From NCBI GenBank assembly GCA_020060385.1, contig JAGVAH010000078.1:1-36131 (forward strand): DNA of 36,131 bases. Reading direction: 5' to 3'. Below, one piece after another: positions 17,050-25,237 of the stretch (position 1 is its first letter; each line of letters opens with the position of its first letter). Below the pieces are notes generated by a model. It worked only from the letters and a program-made list of their open reading frames with translations, had not been told where the DNA came from and did no database searches. This DNA comes from Syntrophobacterales bacterium. Its GTDB lineage: Bacteria > Desulfobacterota > Desulfobaccia > Desulfobaccales > 0-14-0-80-60-11. The position numbers and the translations under genes are program-made.

Positions 17050-18120
17050 TTAGAATTTAAAATGCATCGACGTCCGGTAGGTGTCATAGGCCCACCGGTA
17101 GTCGTCAATGTGCTGGAAGGTGAAGGGAATGTCGCAAACCTCGAAGAACTTTTCCCAACCGATGCGCTCCACCCATTCGCCCACGCGCTCATACTTGTTG
17201 GCGCCTTCCGCGTACTTGGTGAGGATCTTGCGGATGGCTTGGACCGTTTCCGGCCAGCGGGGCGGGTTGTTGGGCAGATAGGGCACCGCCAGCTTGGAGA
17301 AGATGGGCGGGCTCTTGGCGTTGGAAACCTTGCCGCCCACCAGCAGGGCCACGCCGCCTTTCTGGGAGTCGAACACCGGCAGGGCCGGGCACATGGTGTA
17401 GCAGTTGCCGCAGTACATGCACCGGGGTTCATTGATTACCACGCTCTTGATGGCCTTATCCGGATGGGGCCGGATGGCGCCGGTGGGACAGGAGGCGATG
17501 GTGGTGGGGATTTCGCACAGGTGGCGCAGCCTCTCATGGTCCACTTTGGGGGCCGTGCGGTGAATCCCCAGAATGGCGATATCGGAGCAGTGCACCGCGC
17601 CGCACATGTTCAGGCAGCAGGCCAGGGCAATGCGCACCTGGGCCGGGAGCTTGTGGCTGCCAAAGTACTCGAACAGGTCGTCCATCACCGCCTTGACGAT
17701 ACCCGAGGCGTCGATGGCCGGGGTGTGGCAGTGGACCCAGCCCTGGGTGTGGACGATATTGCTCACCGAGTGGCCGGTGGCGCCGATGGGAATCCCCATC
17801 TTTTTGCAGGCGTCCTTGACGTCGGCGATCTTGCCCTGGTCGGTGAGCAGGAATTCGACATTGTTGCGGCTGGTAAAGCGCAGGTAGCCGTCGCAGAATT
17901 TATCGGCAATGTCGCAGACTTCTTTAATGAAGTCGGTGCTCACCAGGCGGCCGGAGCCACCCCGCACGGAAAAGATTTTCGCCCCGGATTCCGAGACATG
18001 CATCAGGACGCCGGGTTCCAGGATTTCGTGGTATTTCCACTTGCCGTAGTTGTCTTTGATGACCGGCGGCAAGAACTTGTCATATTTCGGGGGTCCGATA
18101 TCAGTGATACGCTCAGACAT
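17050..18120 (-). CDS. dsrB: Dissimilatory sulfite reductase beta subunit
   Basis: DsrB holds the catalytic siroheme of the alpha2-beta2 enzyme that reduces sulfite on its way to sulfide. The 356-residue length is normal. Cluster and heme-binding residues are seen in [15 protein letters not shown] (Cys131) and [14 protein letters not shown] (Cys168, 169, 173, 178). The inserted ferredoxin domain has CPTGAI (Cys211) and [14 protein letters not shown] (Cys234, 237, 240, 244). The N-terminal [20 protein letters not shown] is highly typical. It follows dsrA by 74 bases, has its own ribosome site (AAGGAGGAATAAGG upstream region) and precedes dsrD. Confidence 0.98.
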   Translation of the reverse strand: MSERITDIGPPKYDKFLPPVIKDNYGKWKYHEILEPGVLMHVSESGAKIFSVRGGSGRLVSTDFIKEVCDIADKFCDGYLRFTSRNNVEFLLTDQGKIADVKDACKKMGIPIGATGHSVSNIVHTQGWVHCHTPAIDASGIVKAVMDDLFEYFGSHKLPAQVRIALACCLNMCGAVHCSDIAILGIHRTAPKVDHERLRHLCEIPTTIASCPTGAIRPHPDKAIKSVVINEPRCMYCGNCYTMCPALPVFDSQKGGVALLVGGKVSNAKSPPIFSKLAVPYLPNNPPRWPETVQAIRKILTKYAEGANKYERVGEWVERIGWEKFFEVCDIPFTFQHIDDYRWAYDTYRTSMHFKF

Positions 18121-18194
18121 TTTCCTTATTCCTCCTTACTTAGTAGGCAATCGGCCCGGGGCCGGATTGTGAAGCTGTGGGAAGCACAGCCTGA

Positions 18195-19433
18195 TTATTT
18201 AATGTATTTGCGGCCCGCAGCCTCGGCCTCGAAGTCTTCCTCATGCCAGAAGAAGAAGGGGTTGGCCCGAGGGGTTTTGACGGTTTGGGGCGGCGGTTCC
18301 AGGCCCACGCCTTTGAAGAAGGCCCGCATGCCCAGGCGTAGCATCAATTCGCCTACCCGCTCCCGGTTTTTGCCGTTTTCTGACCACCACTCGGTGATGT
18401 TGGCTACCAGGTCCATGAACGGCTCGTAAGGAGTTTCCATTTCCATGAAGGGCACGATAACCCAACTCATCTGCGCCCCTTCCAGGATGGGGGCGTGGGA
18501 GCCCAGGAGTAGTGTAGCGCCGGTCTCGGTGCCGGGGCGCAGAGCCTGGGGCATCAGGCTGATGCAGTGCATGCAGTGGTTGCAGTTCTTGTTGTCGATC
18601 TTCAGGGTCTTGCCGTCAAAAGCCATGCAGGCGGTGGGGCACAGGGCCACCACATCGGCCTGGACATCCAACTTGGCGTAAGGAGTGGCGCCGCCCCGGG
18701 GCTTCAACTCGCCCCCGGCATAGGCCTTCACTGCTGCCTGGTCAATGCGGATGTCGTCTTTCCAGACGCCGATGACGCTCATGTCGGCCCTGGCCACCGC
18801 AGCCACGCAGTCATTGGGGCAGCCGGAGCATTTGATCTTGAATTTATAGGGGAAAGACGGACGGTGCATCTCAAACTGGAAGTTCTGGGTGGCCTCATAG
18901 CAGAGGTCCATGGTGTCGTAGCAAGACCATTCGCACCGGGCCATGCCCACGCAGCAGGAGGGGCTGCGCATGGCGGAGCCGGAGCCGCCCAGGTCCCAAC
19001 CCTTGGCCGTCAGCTTGGCGAAGCAGGGTTCCAGCTCAGGGGTGGTGGTGCCCAGGAAGATCATGTCCCCGGTGGAGCCGTGCACGTTCAAAATGCTGCT
19101 GCCGTGCTCATCCCAGATGTCGCATAGTTCCCGCAGGGCCTTGGTGGTGTAAAACCAACCGGAGGGCTGGTTGACGCGCACCGTATGGAAATGCTCCACG
19201 CCGGGGAATTCTTCCGGCAGGTCGGTGTAGCGGCCGATGATGCCGGAGCCGTAACCCAGAACGCCGACGATGCCGCCGTGCTTCCAGTGGGTGATCTTGT
19301 CCTTGTAGGAACGTTCCAGCAACCCTAGCAAATCCGCGGCGGGTTTTTTCCGGGCGGCAACCCGCTTCAGGTCCTTAATGAAGCTGGGCCACGGACCGGA
19401 CTCCAGTTGATCCAACAATGGGGTTTTATGCAT
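18195..19433 (-). CDS. dsrA: Dissimilatory sulfite reductase alpha subunit
   Basis: The 412-residue alpha subunit of dissimilatory sulfite reductase. The siroheme-linked [4Fe-4S] ligands are visible as CVGMARC (Cys161, Cys167) and CSGCPNDC (Cys202, Cys205, Cys209). The ferredoxin insert has CPTAC (265-269) and NCNHCMHC (Cys284, 287, 290). Conserved stretches include WKHGGIVGVLGYGSGIIGRY and LNVHGSTGDMIFLGTTT. It is a canonical reductive-type sequence next to dsrD. GGGAGGAG precedes ATG 19433 and a consensus -35 box lies about 90 bases upstream. dsrC, dsrMKJOP, sat and apr genes are not in this window. Confidence 0.98.
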   Translation of the reverse strand: MHKTPLLDQLESGPWPSFIKDLKRVAARKKPAADLLGLLERSYKDKITHWKHGGIVGVLGYGSGIIGRYTDLPEEFPGVEHFHTVRVNQPSGWFYTTKALRELCDIWDEHGSSILNVHGSTGDMIFLGTTTPELEPCFAKLTAKGWDLGGSGSAMRSPSCCVGMARCEWSCYDTMDLCYEATQNFQFEMHRPSFPYKFKIKCSGCPNDCVAAVARADMSVIGVWKDDIRIDQAAVKAYAGGELKPRGGATPYAKLDVQADVVALCPTACMAFDGKTLKIDNKNCNHCMHCISLMPQALRPGTETGATLLLGSHAPILEGAQMSWVIVPFMEMETPYEPFMDLVANITEWWSENGKNRERVGELMLRLGMRAFFKGVGLEPPPQTVKTPRANPFFFWHEEDFEAEAAGRKYIK

Positions 19434-19501
19434 GAAAACTCTCCTCCCTCGTTAAATGGTCCCCAAAGGGCTTATCCTTTTTTTCACAAAATCTCTCCTA
19501 T

Positions 19502-19528
19502 CTCATAACATCACAAGAGATTTGTCAA
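19502..19528 (-). promoter_or_regulatory. Candidate promoter of the dsrABDN operon
   Basis: The minus strand has a perfect TTGACA (19528-19523), 15 bases, then TATGAG (19507-19502), or TGAGAT at 17 bases. It sits in the 115-base gap between the M16 peptidase gene and dsrA. The -10 box is weak, so an activator may be needed. Confidence 0.45.
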
Positions 19529-19548
19529 CTAAAAAATATAGACTTAAT

Positions 19549-20856
19549 TTAGTCGATGATTTCCATGGCGCCCAAGGCTTCCAGGTCCTTGGCGCATTGG
19601 GCCGCAGGCCCCACCACCAGAGTCACCAGGGCCTCCGGCTGCAGGTGCTTCCGGGCCGCTGCCTGGGCCGCGGTCAAAGTCACTTCCTGGATGCGCTCCC
19701 GGTAGCGCCGCAGATAATCCCACCCCAGATCATAAAGATCCATGGATACCACCCGGCTGCCTAAATGCCGGGGGGTCTCCAGACCCAGGGGGAAGTGTCC
19801 CACAAAGTAACTTTGTGCTTCGGCCAGCTCCTGCTCAGTAATGCCCTTTTCCAGGACTTCTCGCACCACCCCCTTGATTTCTTTGACCACCAGCCCGGTC
19901 TGGGCCGCGGGGGTGAAGGTGGAGATCACAAAGGGACCAGGGGCCCGGCGGAAGTGGAAGGTGCTGCGAATGCCGTAAGTGCACCCCAGGTCCGAGCGGA
20001 TGCGGGTCATCAGCCGGGAGGAAAATCCCCCTTCCCCCAAAATATAATTCACCAGCCTTAAGGGGTAGTAATCCGGATGGGACCGGGGCAGACCCAAATG
20101 CCCCAGGCGGATCTCGCTTTGGGTCAGATCGGGGCGGTCCAGGAGGTAGAGGCCGGAGGAGCAGAGCTTCTCCGGCGCCTGGGTGTAAGGGGCGCTGGCC
20201 GGGCCGCCGCCCTGCCACCCCCCCCAGAGTCTTCCGGCCTCCTCCTGCATCCGGGCAAAGGGCGCCATGCCCACCACCACCAGGGTGGAGTCCCCGGCGG
20301 TATATTCCCGGTGGTAAAAATTCTGCAGGTCTTCCAAGCCGATGGCCTCCAGGGTCTCCAGGTCCCCGGTCACCGGATGGCCATAGGGCGCGTCCTTGAA
20401 AAAGAGACGGGTAAAACGGCGGTTGGCCATTTCCCGGGGGTCATCCAGGAGATGGGCCAGCTCCGCGGCCCGCCGGTCTTTCAACAGGGGAAACTCCTCT
20501 TCCGGAAAAGCAGGGGTTTGCACCACCTCCGCCAGGGTGGCCATCAGTTCCGGGAGGTCCTCGGCCAGCCCTTCCAGGCTCACCAGGGTGGCGTCCCACC
20601 CCCCCCGGGCGGACAGGGCCGCGCCCCGGGCTTCGATGTCCGTGGCCAACTGCAACTGGGTCCGTTTTTGAGTTCCCAGGGTGAGAAACTCCGCGGTCCA
20701 ATCAGCCACCCCCCCTTTGGCCGGAGGATCGGCCTCCGCGCCCCGTTTGGCCATAAAAGTGAGGCTCAGCCAGGGGACCCGGTCGTATTCCACCCCTAAA
20801 AGACGCAACCCTCCAGGCAAGACTGCCTGCTGAATCTCCGGAATATACTCAGCCAT
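19549..20856 (-). CDS. M16-family peptidase partner lacking the zinc motif
   Basis: A 435-residue M16 (insulinase/processing-peptidase) protein. At the site where the active enzyme has HxxEH, this one reads GGVADWTAEFLTLGTQKR, so zinc binding is lost. Other M16 traits remain: TFMAKRGAEADP, LLKDRRAAELAHLLDDP, YGHPVTGDLETLEAIG, YILGEGGFSSRLMTRIRSD and GCTYGIRSTF. Such inactive partners pair with an active subunit to form the clam-shell chamber; the adjacent upstream gene supplies it. No signal peptide is visible, so the complex is probably cytoplasmic or its export is not evident. Confidence 0.9.
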   Translation of the reverse strand: MAEYIPEIQQAVLPGGLRLLGVEYDRVPWLSLTFMAKRGAEADPPAKGGVADWTAEFLTLGTQKRTQLQLATDIEARGAALSARGGWDATLVSLEGLAEDLPELMATLAEVVQTPAFPEEEFPLLKDRRAAELAHLLDDPREMANRRFTRLFFKDAPYGHPVTGDLETLEAIGLEDLQNFYHREYTAGDSTLVVVGMAPFARMQEEAGRLWGGWQGGGPASAPYTQAPEKLCSSGLYLLDRPDLTQSEIRLGHLGLPRSHPDYYPLRLVNYILGEGGFSSRLMTRIRSDLGCTYGIRSTFHFRRAPGPFVISTFTPAAQTGLVVKEIKGVVREVLEKGITEQELAEAQSYFVGHFPLGLETPRHLGSRVVSMDLYDLGWDYLRRYRERIQEVTLTAAQAAARKHLQPEALVTLVVGPAAQCAKDLEALGAMEIID

Positions 20857-20872
20857 AGCGTTAATCCTTTTT

Positions 20873-20946
20873 AAGTTCCAAGTTCCATAGTTCCAGGTTC
20901 GAGTTCGAAGTTTAACTTAGAACTGGGAACCTGGAACTTGGAACTT
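20873..20946. repeat. Imperfect palindrome of GTTCCA units between the two M16 genes
   Basis: AAGTTCCAAGTTCC (20873-20886) pairs perfectly with 20933-20946. Further TTCCAGGTTC and GAACCTGGAA copies lie inside, so several alternative pairings exist. A related hairpin of GGTTCAAGG units occurs at 24168-24208. Confidence 0.7.
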
Positions 20947-20949
20947 GTT

Positions 20950-22278
20950 TTAAACCATCTCCCCCAGGGCCTGGCTTTCTGCCGGGGACACGGGTTTCAA
21001 GGTCACTACCGTGCGGTTGTCTTCCTGGAGATACGTCCGCGCCACCCGGTGCACATCCTCCAGGGTGACCGCCTCATAGAGTTTGAGCAGCTGGTTGACC
21101 CGGCTGGCGTCCCCGGTCTTCATCTGGAAGAGGCCCACCAGCAGGCCCCGGTAGAAATTCTGGGCCAAACCCCGGGCGGCCTGGGCCCGGAGGAGTTTCT
21201 GGGCCCGGGCCAGTTCCCCGGGTTGCACGCCGTCTTTTTGGAGACGGGCCACTGCGGCCCACAGGTCCTCTTCCAGTTGGGGCAGGGGTTGCCCGGGCGC
21301 GGCAATGGCGGTGAGCACCATCAGGTCCGGGTCTTCGCTGGTCCAGGGAGGGGGCGCGATCTCCGCCTCCATCTCCACCGCCCGGCCCGGCCGCACGAAC
21401 TCCTGGTAGAAGCGGGAGGACTTGCCGCCAGAGAGGATGATGGCCAAAAGAGAGAGGGGATAGATGTCCGGGTGGTCCAGACCGACGATATGAAAGCCCG
21501 CGAACAGGGCCTCCACCTGGGCCACTTTTTTCAACACCGCACGGCGCTCTCCCCGCTGGGGCGGCTCCTGGACGATGAGGGGGCGGGGGGGGCCGGGGCT
21601 GGGGATTTTCCCCAGGTGCCGGTCCACCAGGTCCCGGGCCGCGTCCGGCTTCGCATCCCCGGCGATGACCACCGTCAGGTTGCCGGGGTGATAATAGGTC
21701 TGGTAATAGGAGAGGCATTCCCGCAGGCTCATGCGCTTGAGGTCCTGGTCCCAGCCGATCACCGGCCACTGGTAGGGGTGCTGGGTAAAGGCCGCGGCAA
21801 AGAGCTGCTCCAGGACCAAACCGAAGGGGCTGTCCACGGAGCGCAGCTTCCGTTCGCTGATGACCACCTGGCGCTCGGTCTGGAAATTATCTTCGTTCAG
21901 CTTCAAATTGGCCAGGCGGTCGGCCTCCAATTTAAGACCCAGCTCCAGGTGCTCTGTGGGCAGGTTTTCGAAATAGGAGGTGTGGTCCCGGGTGGTGAAG
22001 GCGTTGATCTCCCCGCCCTTGGCCTGGAGGATGCGGGAGAATTCCTCGGGGCCCAGGGTTTCCGATCCCCGGAACATTAGATGCTCGAAGAGGTGGCTGA
22101 TGCCGGTGATGCCCTGGAGCTCGAAGCGGGAGCCCACGTGGTAGTGGAGCTGCAGGGAGACCATGGGCACCCGGTGATCCGGGAGCACAAACAAGTTAAG
22201 GCCGTTATCCAGCCGGTAGGGGACGATCTCCATTTCCGGCTGCCAGGCCCCGGGGTCTAATTGACGGGCAAGGGTCAT
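20950..22278 (-). CDS. Zinc-dependent M16-family peptidase
   Basis: A 442-residue active M16 peptidase. The inverted zinc motif is HLFEH within GISHLFEHLMFRGS, with the downstream acidic ligand in RQVVISERKLRSVDSPFG. The domain ends with conserved GGKSSRFYQEFVR and the second half-barrel. It likely degrades peptides together with the inactive partner encoded 93 bases downstream. ATG 22278 has GGAGG at the right distance, so the longer frame from 22350 is rejected. No signal peptide is apparent. Confidence 0.93.
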   Translation of the reverse strand: MTLARQLDPGAWQPEMEIVPYRLDNGLNLFVLPDHRVPMVSLQLHYHVGSRFELQGITGISHLFEHLMFRGSETLGPEEFSRILQAKGGEINAFTTRDHTSYFENLPTEHLELGLKLEADRLANLKLNEDNFQTERQVVISERKLRSVDSPFGLVLEQLFAAAFTQHPYQWPVIGWDQDLKRMSLRECLSYYQTYYHPGNLTVVIAGDAKPDAARDLVDRHLGKIPSPGPPRPLIVQEPPQRGERRAVLKKVAQVEALFAGFHIVGLDHPDIYPLSLLAIILSGGKSSRFYQEFVRPGRAVEMEAEIAPPPWTSEDPDLMVLTAIAAPGQPLPQLEEDLWAAVARLQKDGVQPGELARAQKLLRAQAARGLAQNFYRGLLVGLFQMKTGDASRVNQLLKLYEAVTLEDVHRVARTYLQEDNRTVVTLKPVSPAESQALGEMV

Positions 22279-22309
22279 GCAAGTCCTCCAGAAGAAGGGT
22301 ACCAAGTTC

Positions 22310-22513
22310 CTATTCTTGAATTTGATTATGGGTAGGTCTCCAACCAGCATTTACCAAGTCTGCTAATATCTTATAATTGACCCACGCCATCCCACACTGT
22401 TTCTTGCAGAACAATTTGTATTCACTAATTAATTGTTCGTAAATCGGCAAAAGATCGGAGGGAATAGTTCTCTTTGATTCTTTCATTTTGGAGGATTCGG
22501 CTGATTTAGGCAT
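22310..22513 (-). CDS. Small protein of unknown function (67 aa)
   Basis: A 67-residue hydrophilic protein with a charged N-terminus (KSAESSKMKESKR), then a compact block LPIYEQLISEYKLFCKKQCG and VNYKILADLVNAGWRPT. The last part resembles small proteins I have seen in related anaerobes, but I cannot name a family. I start at ATG 22513; a longer frame from 22588 would consist of translated REP sequence (PSSAWERV), a common false extension. It lies between a REP pair and the M16 gene. Confidence 0.6.
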   Translation of the reverse strand: MPKSAESSKMKESKRTIPSDLLPIYEQLISEYKLFCKKQCGMAWVNYKILADLVNAGWRPTHNQIQE

Positions 22514-22532
22514 AATTTTATTCCCTTTAACT

Positions 22533-22586
22533 CGTTCCCAAGCTGAGCTTGGGAACGCACTTGGACGCCAAGCTGTGCTTGGCGTC
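22533..22586. repeat. REP pair at the 3' end of the transposase gene
   Basis: Two perfect hairpins in series: CGTTCCCAAGC / GCTTGGGAACG (22533-22543, 22547-22557) and GACGCCAAGC / GCTTGGCGTC (22564-22573, 22577-22586), each with a 3-base loop. The second overlaps the stop codon of the transposase gene. Confidence 0.9.
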
Positions 22587-23118
22587 ATAACTCCATGACA
22601 TCAATTTCCATTACTGCATCAAAACCCAGATAATTCCTGGCACTGGAATAAAGCCAATCTTCCGCTTTTTCTACCATACCGATTCTCACCGGATTATGAT
22701 GAATATATTCTATCTTTTGCCTGAGCATCTCTTCTGTAATAATCTGCTTTGGATGAAACCCTTCCTGCCATACCTGGTAGTCACTATCGGTTTTATGTTT
22801 TAATTTGTAATACTTTAATTGGTTCAGAAGCCATAATTTCTCTTCTTTCTGGGCCAGATTTATGATCTTTCTGGCGGTGTGGCGCTTTAAGTCCTTAATC
22901 GTATTGGCAAGATTATCCCCAGAGACTAATAGATGCAAATGATTATCGAGGATTGCATAGGCAAATATCTTGAATCCTTTATTGGCACGGCAATAATTCA
23001 ATGAGTCTATGAGGACGTCAATATATGCTTTTCTGGTGAAAACCGGAATCCATTCAACAATAGTGCAAGTGATGAAATATATTTGACCTGCATCGTTAAT
23101 CTTATACCGGGTTCTCAT
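22585..23118 (-). CDS. REP-associated tyrosine transposase (RAYT, Y1/HUH family)
   Basis: A 177-residue single-strand transposase of the IS200-like Y1 superfamily, RAYT branch, thought to mobilise REP hairpins. Landmarks: YFITCTIVEWIPVFTRK, the HUH pair in AILDNHLHLLVSG, LKRHTARKIINL, and the C-terminal IEYIHHNPVRIGMVEKAEDW that carries the candidate catalytic Tyr and the family signature. REP pairs lie on both sides. I use ATG 23118; an upstream TTG start at 23139 would be inside the REP. It is more AT-rich than its neighbours and splits the interval between the ABC-type gene and the M16 genes. Confidence 0.9.
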   Translation of the reverse strand: MRTRYKINDAGQIYFITCTIVEWIPVFTRKAYIDVLIDSLNYCRANKGFKIFAYAILDNHLHLLVSGDNLANTIKDLKRHTARKIINLAQKEEKLWLLNQLKYYKLKHKTDSDYQVWQEGFHPKQIITEEMLRQKIEYIHHNPVRIGMVEKAEDWLYSSARNYLGFDAVMEIDVMEL

Positions 23119-23129
23119 TCGGTTATGTT

Positions 23130-23178
23130 CCGAAGCCAAGCTTCGGGTCCAAGTGCGTTCCCAAGCGCAGCTTGGGAA
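23130..23178. repeat. REP pair at the 5' end of the transposase gene
   Basis: CCGAAGC / GCTTCGG (23130-23136, 23140-23146) and TTCCCAAGC / GCTTGGGAA (23158-23166, 23170-23178). The second shares its stem with the first hairpin on the other side of the gene; the first is a variant stem. Confidence 0.85.
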
Positions 23179-23227
23179 GGAGAAGAGGAAACGGGAATCT
23201 CAAACCTTCGCGCCGTTGCGTGAGATA

Positions 23228-24142
23228 TTATTTATTTGCCGGCGGATAGCCGCTCCAGCGCCGCAGCAGCCGCTCGTCCACTTGTACCTTAATCGGGGCC
23301 TTCTCTGCAATGGGAATTTTGGCCGGGGCCTCCCCGTTAAGGACCCGCCGGGCCAGGGCCCCGGCCTCCTCCCCCAACTTGCGGTAGTCCAGGGCCACCC
23401 ACAAGATCGCGCCCTGGTGCCACTCCGGGTGGCTGCTCACCACCATCACCCGTTGCTTCTTGCCCCACTCCAGGAGCAGGGGGGCATAACGGGCCGCGCT
23501 GGGAGCAGGGGGGAGATAGATCACTCTGGCTCCCCGGGCCAGCAGCCCCTCCAGGCCCCGGCGGTCCGTGGCGGCCGCGGCGCTGGCGGCGGTCAGGGGT
23601 TTGAGGCCATTGCCCGGGGCCTCTTCCCGGAAGCGCCTTTGCAGCTCCACCGCCACCCCGTCATTGGGGTCGTAGAGGAGGCCCCAGGCACCGGCGCCCA
23701 GGAGCCCGGCCCCCTGCTCCAAGGCCGCGTCCAGGGGGGGCGGGGAGAAGATGCCGGTGATATTTTCCTGGTGACTCTCCGGATGCGCCGGTGCATAGGC
23801 GGCGCCGGTGAAATAGGGATTGGCCACCAGGGCGAAGACCACAGGCAGCCGTTTTTCCACCGGGGCCACCCTGATTAAAGCCGGAGTGCCCAGAACTAGC
23901 AGAAGCCGGAGGTTGCGGCGCCGCAGGCGGCGCAGCTCCTCGTCTCCCTGGCCCCCTAACTCCGGGACGCAGACCACTTCCAGCTTCCCTTGCCCCAAAG
24001 AGGCTTCCAGGCTGGCGATGGCCTGGCGCATCCGGGGGGAATCCGGGGAACAAAAGACCGCGATACTCCCTTGAGGCCCGCAACCCCCGGGGGCCAGAAG
24101 CAGCAACAACAAAACGGTCACTCCCCACCGTGGCCAGCGCAT
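23228..24142 (-). CDS. ABC-type substrate-binding lipoprotein (PF04392-like)
   Basis: A 304-residue exported protein with a lipobox (LLAPGGC) after a Leu-rich signal, so it is probably a membrane-anchored lipoprotein. The body fits the ABC_sub_bind family related to TrpX/YtgA-type binders: LVLGTPALIRVAPVEKRLPVVFALVANPYF, ENITGIFSPPPLDAAL, GLLYDPNDGVAVELQRRF, RVIYLPPAPSA and VALDYRKLGEEAGALARRVLNGEAP. No permease or ATPase gene is next to it, so its transporter, if any, is elsewhere; the ligand is unknown. In some lineages similar domains serve as sensors. Confidence 0.82.
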   Translation of the reverse strand: MRWPRWGVTVLLLLLLAPGGCGPQGSIAVFCSPDSPRMRQAIASLEASLGQGKLEVVCVPELGGQGDEELRRLRRRNLRLLLVLGTPALIRVAPVEKRLPVVFALVANPYFTGAAYAPAHPESHQENITGIFSPPPLDAALEQGAGLLGAGAWGLLYDPNDGVAVELQRRFREEAPGNGLKPLTAASAAAATDRRGLEGLLARGARVIYLPPAPSAARYAPLLLEWGKKQRVMVVSSHPEWHQGAILWVALDYRKLGEEAGALARRVLNGEAPAKIPIAEKAPIKVQVDERLLRRWSGYPPANK

Positions 24143-24158
24143 GTTTAATTATGGAAGG

Positions 24159-24208
24159 AAAAAGTATAAGGTTCAAGGTGCGTCCGTGGTTTCTTATCCT
24201 TGAACCTT
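24159..24208 (-). terminator. Hairpin of GGTTCAAGG units with short T-run after lepB
   Basis: CCTTGAACCTT (24198-24208) pairs with AAGGTTCAAGG (24168-24178) on the minus strand, followed after four bases by five T (24163-24159). It may end the lepB transcript or be another intergenic repeat related to 20873-20946. Confidence 0.5.
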
Positions 24209-24224
24209 GAACTTGGAACTGCAT

Positions 24225-24956
24225 TTAATGGATGAGTTTGCCGATGCGGCTCCAGCGTACCTTGAAGTAGCCAGCATCCCAGGCCTGGTGGGTGATCAAG
24301 CCCTTGAGGCCGCCCAGGAAGGCCAGGTAGAGGGGTTGGTGGTCTGAACCCTCCCAGGAAAAGTAAATAATCTCAGCCTTGCCCCGCAGATCGTCCATGG
24401 GCACGAAGCCCCAGAACCGGCTGTCATAGCTCTGGTCCCGGTTGTCCCCCATGAAGAAATAAGAGTCTTTGGGCACCACCACCGGGCCGAAGTTGTCCCG
24501 GGGGGATTGGTTGGCGGGAATGATAACTTTATCGGCAAAACGGGCCTGGGGAATGTCATAAGGTTGGCCGTTGACAAAGATTTTCTTGTTGATGACTTGT
24601 ACCCGGTCCCCCGGGAGGCCGATAACCCGCTTGATATAGTCCTTGGAGGGGTCCTGGGGAAAGATGAAGACCGCCACGTCCCCCCGCTGGGGTTTCCAGG
24701 TGGGGATGATGACCTTGTTGGAGAAGGGGTTGCGAACGCCGTAACTGAATTTGTTCACCAACAGGTAATCCCCCACCAGGAGGGTGGGGATCATGGAGCC
24801 GGAGGGAATGGAGAAGGCCTGCACCACAAAGGCCCAGATGACCAGGGCCAGCACTAGGGCGATGAACAGAGCCTCGCCGTATTCCCGCCAAAAGGGTTTT
24901 TTCAGGGCGTTATTGCGCCGGCTATTGTCTTGGTTATTGAGCGCCATAAAGGCCAT
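24225..24956 (-). CDS. lepB: Signal peptidase I
   Basis: Membrane protease that removes signal peptides from exported proteins. One membrane helix (ALFIALVLALVIWAFVVQAF) is followed by box B IPSGSMIPTL with the catalytic Ser before Met, and box D RGDVAVFIFPQDPSKDYIKR with the catalytic Lys; GDNRDQSYDSRFWG is box E. The length (about 240 aa) is normal. ATG 24956 and ATG 24947 are both possible starts; neither has a strong ribosome site. A longer frame from 25148 would overlap the rubredoxin gene and is rejected. Rubredoxin lies immediately upstream on the same strand. Confidence 0.95.
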   Translation of the reverse strand: MAFMALNNQDNSRRNNALKKPFWREYGEALFIALVLALVIWAFVVQAFSIPSGSMIPTLLVGDYLLVNKFSYGVRNPFSNKVIIPTWKPQRGDVAVFIFPQDPSKDYIKRVIGLPGDRVQVINKKIFVNGQPYDIPQARFADKVIIPANQSPRDNFGPVVVPKDSYFFMGDNRDQSYDSRFWGFVPMDDLRGKAEIIYFSWEGSDHQPLYLAFLGGLKGLITHQAWDAGYFKVRWSRIGKLIH

Positions 24957-25000
24957 AGTGTATAGTCTGGTTGGATTTCTGCCAAGAGGGGGCCAGAGTT

Positions 25001-25162
25001 TTAGTCCACCGGGGAAAATTGGTCTTTGGTGGCCCCGCAGATGGGACAGACCCAATCCGCCGGCAGGTTCTCGAAGGGAGTATTGGGAGGGATATTGCTG
25101 TCTGGGTCTCCCAATGCGGGATCGTAAATGTAGCCGCAGATGTTGCATTGATACTTCTTCAT
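25001..25162 (-). CDS. Rubredoxin
   Basis: A 53-residue iron protein, read directly from the minus strand: ATG 25162, TAA at 25001-25003. It begins [15 protein letters not shown] and has the second site [13 protein letters not shown], so the four Cys ligands of a single iron are intact (C-x2-C-G-Y and C-P-x-C-G). GDPDSNIPP and [11 protein letters not shown] are standard. A GGAGGACGG ribosome site precedes the start. It carries low-potential electrons, for example to oxygen-detoxifying enzymes in anaerobes. It is followed 44 bases later by lepB; the link is probably only positional. Confidence 0.97.
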   Translation of the reverse strand: MKKYQCNICGYIYDPALGDPDSNIPPNTPFENLPADWVCPICGATKDQFSPVD

Positions 25163-25237
25163 AACCGTCCTCCTCTTACGGCTTGCCCGTTATGTAAATG
25201 ATGGTTTTATCCAGATGGACCGCAGACCAAAGACCTA

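Noticed and set aside
17002-18429. 475-codon plus-strand open frame opposite dsrB and dsrA
   Set aside because: It covers two certain genes on the opposite strand and resembles no family.
22514-22588. N-terminal extension of the small protein reading PSSAWERV
   Set aside because: This is translated REP hairpin sequence, a well-known artefact; ATG 22513 is a better start.
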